Assembly: GCF_042427615.1 (NCBI RefSeq)
Contig: NZ_JBHMEZ010000009.1
Span: forward strand, 8,094 to 72,093
Reading direction: 5' to 3'
Length of the DNA stretch: 64,000 nucleotides
From: Formosa undariae
GTDB lineage: Bacteria > Bacteroidota > Bacteroidia > Flavobacteriales > Flavobacteriaceae
Each line of letters opens with the position of its first letter. Positions within the stretch are counted from its first letter, which is position 1. A model generated the notes under the pieces. That model saw nothing but the letters and a program-made list of their open reading frames with translations, had not been told where the DNA came from and ran no database searches. A program made the translations under genes and the position numbers. This document shows positions 61,551-64,000 of this stretch, piece after piece.

Positions 61551-62591
61551 AATTACCTAAAAATCGAAATTAGTTTTATAACTGAAAGAATATCTATCCT
61601 TAATAAACTATTAACCCAAACTTTTAGAATTCAAAAAACCATAAGAAAAATATGAATGTTAGCAACCCTGAATTACTACAAATTCATTATTATTTAGAAG
61701 AAAACAGTCATTCTATGAATGCTTTGATACTAAACAAAGCAGAAGATGAAATTTTAAAAATTTTTGATGAAATTTCAACTACTCTTGGTGTACAGATAGT
61801 AACGGAAACTCAAGCTCTTGAAGAAGGTGGAATAAAAGCCATTTATAAATTTCTTGTTAAAAATAAATCAAGAGAAAAAGCTGTAGTTATAGGTATCTTC
61901 TTAGCGAATATTGCTGGAACAGTCATATCGGATGTTGTATCAGAAAACATTAAAACAGATGCAGAATTCGAACAATTAAAAAAAGAAAAAATTACTTTAG
62001 AAATTGAGAAATTGAAAAACGAATTAGCTGAAACCAATGAAAACTATATTTATGATGAAAACAGCCAATTAATAAAAGATGTTTCAATCTACATTTCAGA
62101 AAAAAATAAGGTTAAAATATCTAAATCTAACTTTTATAAAAACATAAAAAAAGAAAGTAAAATTCAAAAAGTTTCCACTCAAAGATTAAATTATCAATAT
62201 CAACCAATTTCTTCTGAAAAAATTGTTTCTAGGCAAGATTTTGAAGATTTTATTATTGACGAAGCCTCAATTGAAGATGATTATCAAGAACAAACTACTA
62301 TTGAAATCGTTTCTCCCGTGCTAACAGAAAATAAATCTAAATGGAAAGCGATTTATAATGATAAAGATATTTCATTTACTTTAAAAGATAAGAATTTTAA
62401 AAAAATGATTGCTTCAAAAAATTTAAGTTTTTCAAATGGGACTAAAATAATTTGTGATTTAGAAACTAGACAGAAAATGAATAGCGAAGGAGATATAATA
62501 ATCGGAGCACGAAGTGTTTATAGTGTTTCTGCTATAATTTACAGTGACGGAACAAAGGTTGATATTATTCCTAAATAAAACTGCATACAAC
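61542..62591 (+). other. cassette 3 (unknown membrane/coiled-coil gene)
   Basis: Opens with GTTGTATGC (61,542-61,550) and closes with GCATACAAC (62,583-62,591), 9 of 9 complementary. One + strand gene. Confidence 0.7.
61652..62578 (+). CDS. hypothetical protein, possible membrane hairpin and coiled coil
   Basis: A 308-residue protein. Residues 1-75 are soluble (YLEENSHSMNALILNKAEDE). Residues ~77-98 are hydrophobic (AVVIGIFLANIAGTVISDVV), then a charged coiled coil (FEQLKKEKITLEIEKLKNEL). The last ~80 residues (SKWKAIYNDKDISFTLKDKN, FSNGTKIICDLET, VSAIIYSDGTKVDI) look like a beta-rich C-terminal domain seen in uncharacterised accessory proteins. I cannot name the family. It ends 4 bp before the closing repeat of its cassette. 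Confidence 0.6.
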   Translation: MNVSNPELLQIHYYLEENSHSMNALILNKAEDEILKIFDEISTTLGVQIVTETQALEEGGIKAIYKFLVKNKSREKAVVIGIFLANIAGTVISDVVSENIKTDAEFEQLKKEKITLEIEKLKNELAETNENYIYDENSQLIKDVSIYISEKNKVKISKSNFYKNIKKESKIQKVSTQRLNYQYQPISSEKIVSRQDFEDFIIDEASIEDDYQEQTTIEIVSPVLTENKSKWKAIYNDKDISFTLKDKNFKKMIASKNLSFSNGTKIICDLETRQKMNSEGDIIIGARSVYSVSAIIYSDGTKVDIIPK

Positions 62592-62720
62592 ACCGTGTAA
62601 AAAACATTACTTATTTTAGTTAAACCGAAAGGTTGTTGCTCTTTTGCTAACTCTGATTTTCCTGCGGAAAATCCTCGCACACAAAACCGCAACGTTCCTT
62701 ACACATAAACGTTAGTGGCA
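62583..62720 (+). repeat. attC-like site 3
   Basis: AAC 62,589-62,591 to GTT 62,711-62,713 (125 bp). Pairs GTGTAA with TTACAC; inner hairpin GATTTTCC-TGC-GGAAAATC. Followed by GTTAGTGGCA, which opens cassette 4. Confidence 0.75.
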
Positions 62721-62742
62721 ATTTAAAAAAAAATACAGAATA

Positions 62743-63543
62743 ATGACATTACTTTTGAGTTGGGTAGGAAGAGATTCTAGAAAAATTTCGAGTTTTTATA
62801 TTGCTAGTGACAGCCGAATATCTTGGGACAAGAATACCAAATACGACTATGGTCAGAAAGTTTTTGCTTTTTCTAATTCACCCGATATCTTAGGGTATTG
62901 TGGGGATGTTATGTATCCTATTATGACTATAAATCAAATTCTAGATATGGAGAAAAATTCAATTTTATTTCCTCCAAATACGAATGCAAATGATAGGTCA
63001 AATTTAATCTATAAAGAATTGCAGAGTAAATTTAAAGAATATCCATCATCTGTCATGAATTCAACTCTTGAAATAATACATGTTTCAAGAGACAACGAAG
63101 AGGATTTTATATGTAATATTTTTAAATGGTCAAGATTAAATGGTTGGAGTAAAACGAGTAAAGACATTCCAAGTGTCTCTGATAAGGTAATTGTTTTAGG
63201 TAGTGGAAAAAACGAATTTTTTGATAGATACTTGGAGTACTTAAAAGGTAATAGTGGAAAAACAAGTAGAGCACTATTCCAAGGGCTTTGTCACACTTTA
63301 TTAGATATAAAAGATTTACAATGCGGAGGAGCTCCACAATTAGTTGGCTTATTTAATAAATTTAATGGTAAAGATTTTGGTGTTGTTCATAAACAAAAAA
63401 GATATCTTTTAGGTCGAGAGCTGAATAATTCAGAAATTATCAATAATATAGATTGGAGAAATGAACTATTTGAAAGATGTGATGGTAGTTCTACAAAAAT
63501 ATTAAATGGCGCTCAAAGACAACCTAATGAGTTAAGTCCATAA
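62743..63543 (+). CDS. candidate Ntn hydrolase, proteasome beta-subunit-like
   Basis: A 266-residue protein starting MTLLLSWVGRDSR, then FYIASDSRISWD and YGQKVFAFSNSPDILGYCGD. Thr2 followed by hydrophobic residues, and an ASDSR box ~20 residues on, recall the TT...AADSR layout of proteasome beta subunits and HslV, in which the N-terminal Thr is the nucleophile. A Lys at ~37 (KYDYGQK) could match the active-site Lys. VIVLGSGKNEFFDRYLEYL and GGAPQLVGLFNKF come later. I infer the fold by pattern only. No ATPase partner or tag system is near. Confidence 0.5.
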   Translation: MTLLLSWVGRDSRKISSFYIASDSRISWDKNTKYDYGQKVFAFSNSPDILGYCGDVMYPIMTINQILDMEKNSILFPPNTNANDRSNLIYKELQSKFKEYPSSVMNSTLEIIHVSRDNEEDFICNIFKWSRLNGWSKTSKDIPSVSDKVIVLGSGKNEFFDRYLEYLKGNSGKTSRALFQGLCHTLLDIKDLQCGGAPQLVGLFNKFNGKDFGVVHKQKRYLLGRELNNSEIINNIDWRNELFERCDGSSTKILNGAQRQPNELSP

Positions 63544-63653
63544 AGAAGCGACTCCCTTTACCTCCACTAGAGAATAATTAATAAAATTTGGGGGTGGATA
63601 GTTCCTAAGTCTCGGTGAAATCAAGTAACCGAGTACTTATTAGGGTATCAAAT

Positions 63654-63727
63654 AAAGAAAGGGGGGAATCGCACCCCCGACCTTCTGCAAATGAAGCAGA
63701 CGCTCTAACTAACTGAGCTACTCTGAA
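63654..63727 (-). tRNA. degenerate tRNA-Met(CAU)-like gene
   Basis: On the - strand: D-arm GCTC-AGTTAGTTA-GAGC, anticodon stem TCTGC/GCAGA with loop TTCATTT (anticodon CAU), variable AGGTC and perfect T-stem GGGGG/CCCCC. But the acceptor strands (TTCAGAG and CTTTCTT) pair at only four of seven positions and base 37 is T instead of a purine. Probably a decayed tRNA, or an odd functional one. It lies between the proteasome-like gene and attC-like site 4. Confidence 0.5.
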
Positions 63728-63755
63728 TCTTTAGTTAGACAAATATAATAAAAAC

Positions 63756-63894
63756 TGCCACTAACACCGTATATAATTTATTGCTGGCTTCTTGCTCACT
63801 TGCGAAAGTCCTCGCGGACTTTCTTGGTCGGTAATTATTTACTAAATTAGTTGCTTGAAACACGCAACAAACCATATACAACAACGTTGTGCAT
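63756..63894 (+). repeat. attC-like site 4
   Basis: AAC 63,763-63,765 to GTT 63,886-63,888 (126 bp). Pairs GTATAT with ATATAC (compensating change against sites 1 and 2), ATTGC with GCAAC; inner hairpin GAAAGTCC-TCGC-GGACTTTC. Followed by GTTGTGCAT, the opening of a fifth cassette. Confidence 0.75.
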
Positions 63895-63899
63895 AATTT

Positions 63900-64000
63900 T
63901 GAGTCGTCCGGAATAAAGGCTACATAATTTTAAACATTATGTACAAAAATGACAAAGTAATTAGACGTTACAGCGAACCTTTCAAATTAAAAATTTTAGC
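63900..64000 (+). mobile_element. IS3-family element, left end (runs off window)
   Basis: Begins with TGAGTCGTCCGGAATAAAGG, an IS3-type end, 14 bp into the fifth cassette. The right part of the element is outside the window. Confidence 0.7.
63939..64000 (+). CDS. IS3-family OrfA, partial
   Basis: The first 20 codons read MYKNDKVIRRYSEPFKLKIL, the start of an IS3-family OrfA (HTH_Tnp_1 type), cut by the window edge. The SEPFKLKIL stretch is characteristic for this group, whose OrfB remnants lie at 4.6-9.6 kb. Confidence 0.75.
   Translation, partial: MYKNDKVIRRYSEPFKLKIL

Larger units (their letters stand above)
62711..63765 (+). other. cassette 4 (proteasome-like gene plus tRNA-like sequence)
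   Basis: Opens with GTTAGTGGCA (62,711-62,720) and closes with TGCCACTAAC (63,756-63,765), 10 of 10 complementary. It holds a + strand gene and an antisense tRNA-like sequence. Confidence 0.7.

Noticed and set aside
63654..63727. A functional tRNA-Met gene, or the attR of the conjugative element
   Set aside because: Its acceptor stem is largely unpaired and its sequence differs from the tRNA half at 11,304-11,349, so it is neither a sound tRNA nor the matching attachment site.

Overview
The base composition (about one third GC), the protein families (RteC, DUF4134/DUF4133 Tra proteins, BfmA/BtgA, a HYC_CC_PP copper protein, two-HMA/YHS metal modules) and the IS982, IS3 and IS110 elements point to a member of the Bacteroidota, most likely a marine Flavobacteriaceae. 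No rRNA is present, and I could not check taxonomy beyond these families.

Layout. (1) 1-11,270: single genes, all on the + strand, mixed with wreckage. From about 3.6 kb on, each gene or gene pair (DUF4304 protein, alpha/beta hydrolase, CPBP protease broken by one stop codon, small membrane protein, two unknowns, toxin-antitoxin pair, outer-membrane protein) is separated from the next by attC-like palindromes or by a recurring scar made of an IS110-family remnant plus an IS3-family remnant. I read this as a decayed array of integron-like gene cassettes. (2) 11,304-about 57,300: an integrative conjugative element. It starts at the 3' half of a tRNA-Met(CAU) gene next to a tyrosine integrase, then RteC, an excisionase-like HTH protein, a DnaC-like ATPase, an amidase and the Tra type IV secretion genes (TraE, F, G, I, J, K, M, N types). 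Its cargo is a copper-resistance operon (25.2-38.8 kb, - strand: RND pump CusABC type, multicopper oxidase fused to a barrel, copper P-type ATPase, DUF305, DUF3347 and haem-binding proteins). Coupling protein, relaxase, BfmA/BtgA protein and SSB follow at 52.8-57.3 kb. (3) 39,541-52,516 lies inside that element: a composite transposon bounded by two directly oriented IS982-family copies and by a perfect 9-bp target duplication. It carries two long arylsulfatases, two outer-membrane barrel proteins, a lipoprotein-like protein and a TPR/LuxR-type regulator. (4) 57.6-58.1 kb: 215-221 bp tandem repeats with inverted-repeat edges.

(5) 58,602-64,000 is the most unusual part. A tyrosine recombinase that has the catalytic residues of the family but not the extra segment typical of IntI integrases is followed, on the same strand, by an ordered cassette array. 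Four attC-like sites of 125-127 bp (AAC to GTT inclusive) separate the units. Each unit opens with GTT plus 6-7 bases and closes with the exact reverse complement, which is the layout expected if every unit was inserted as a circle by recombination at GTT. The stems of the sites differ by paired (compensating) changes. Cassette contents are an AbiGi/DUF2971-like candidate defence protein, an ORF-less segment rich in CGGAATT, an unknown membrane/coiled-coil protein, a candidate proteasome-like Ntn hydrolase with a degenerate antisense tRNA-Met-like gene, and a fifth unit interrupted at its start by an IS3-family element running off the window.

How it fits together: an integron-like cassette system of the Bacteroidota, together with attC-directed IS110 elements, appears to supply single accessory genes. 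The conjugative element brings copper resistance and the composite transposon brings sulfate-ester catabolism.
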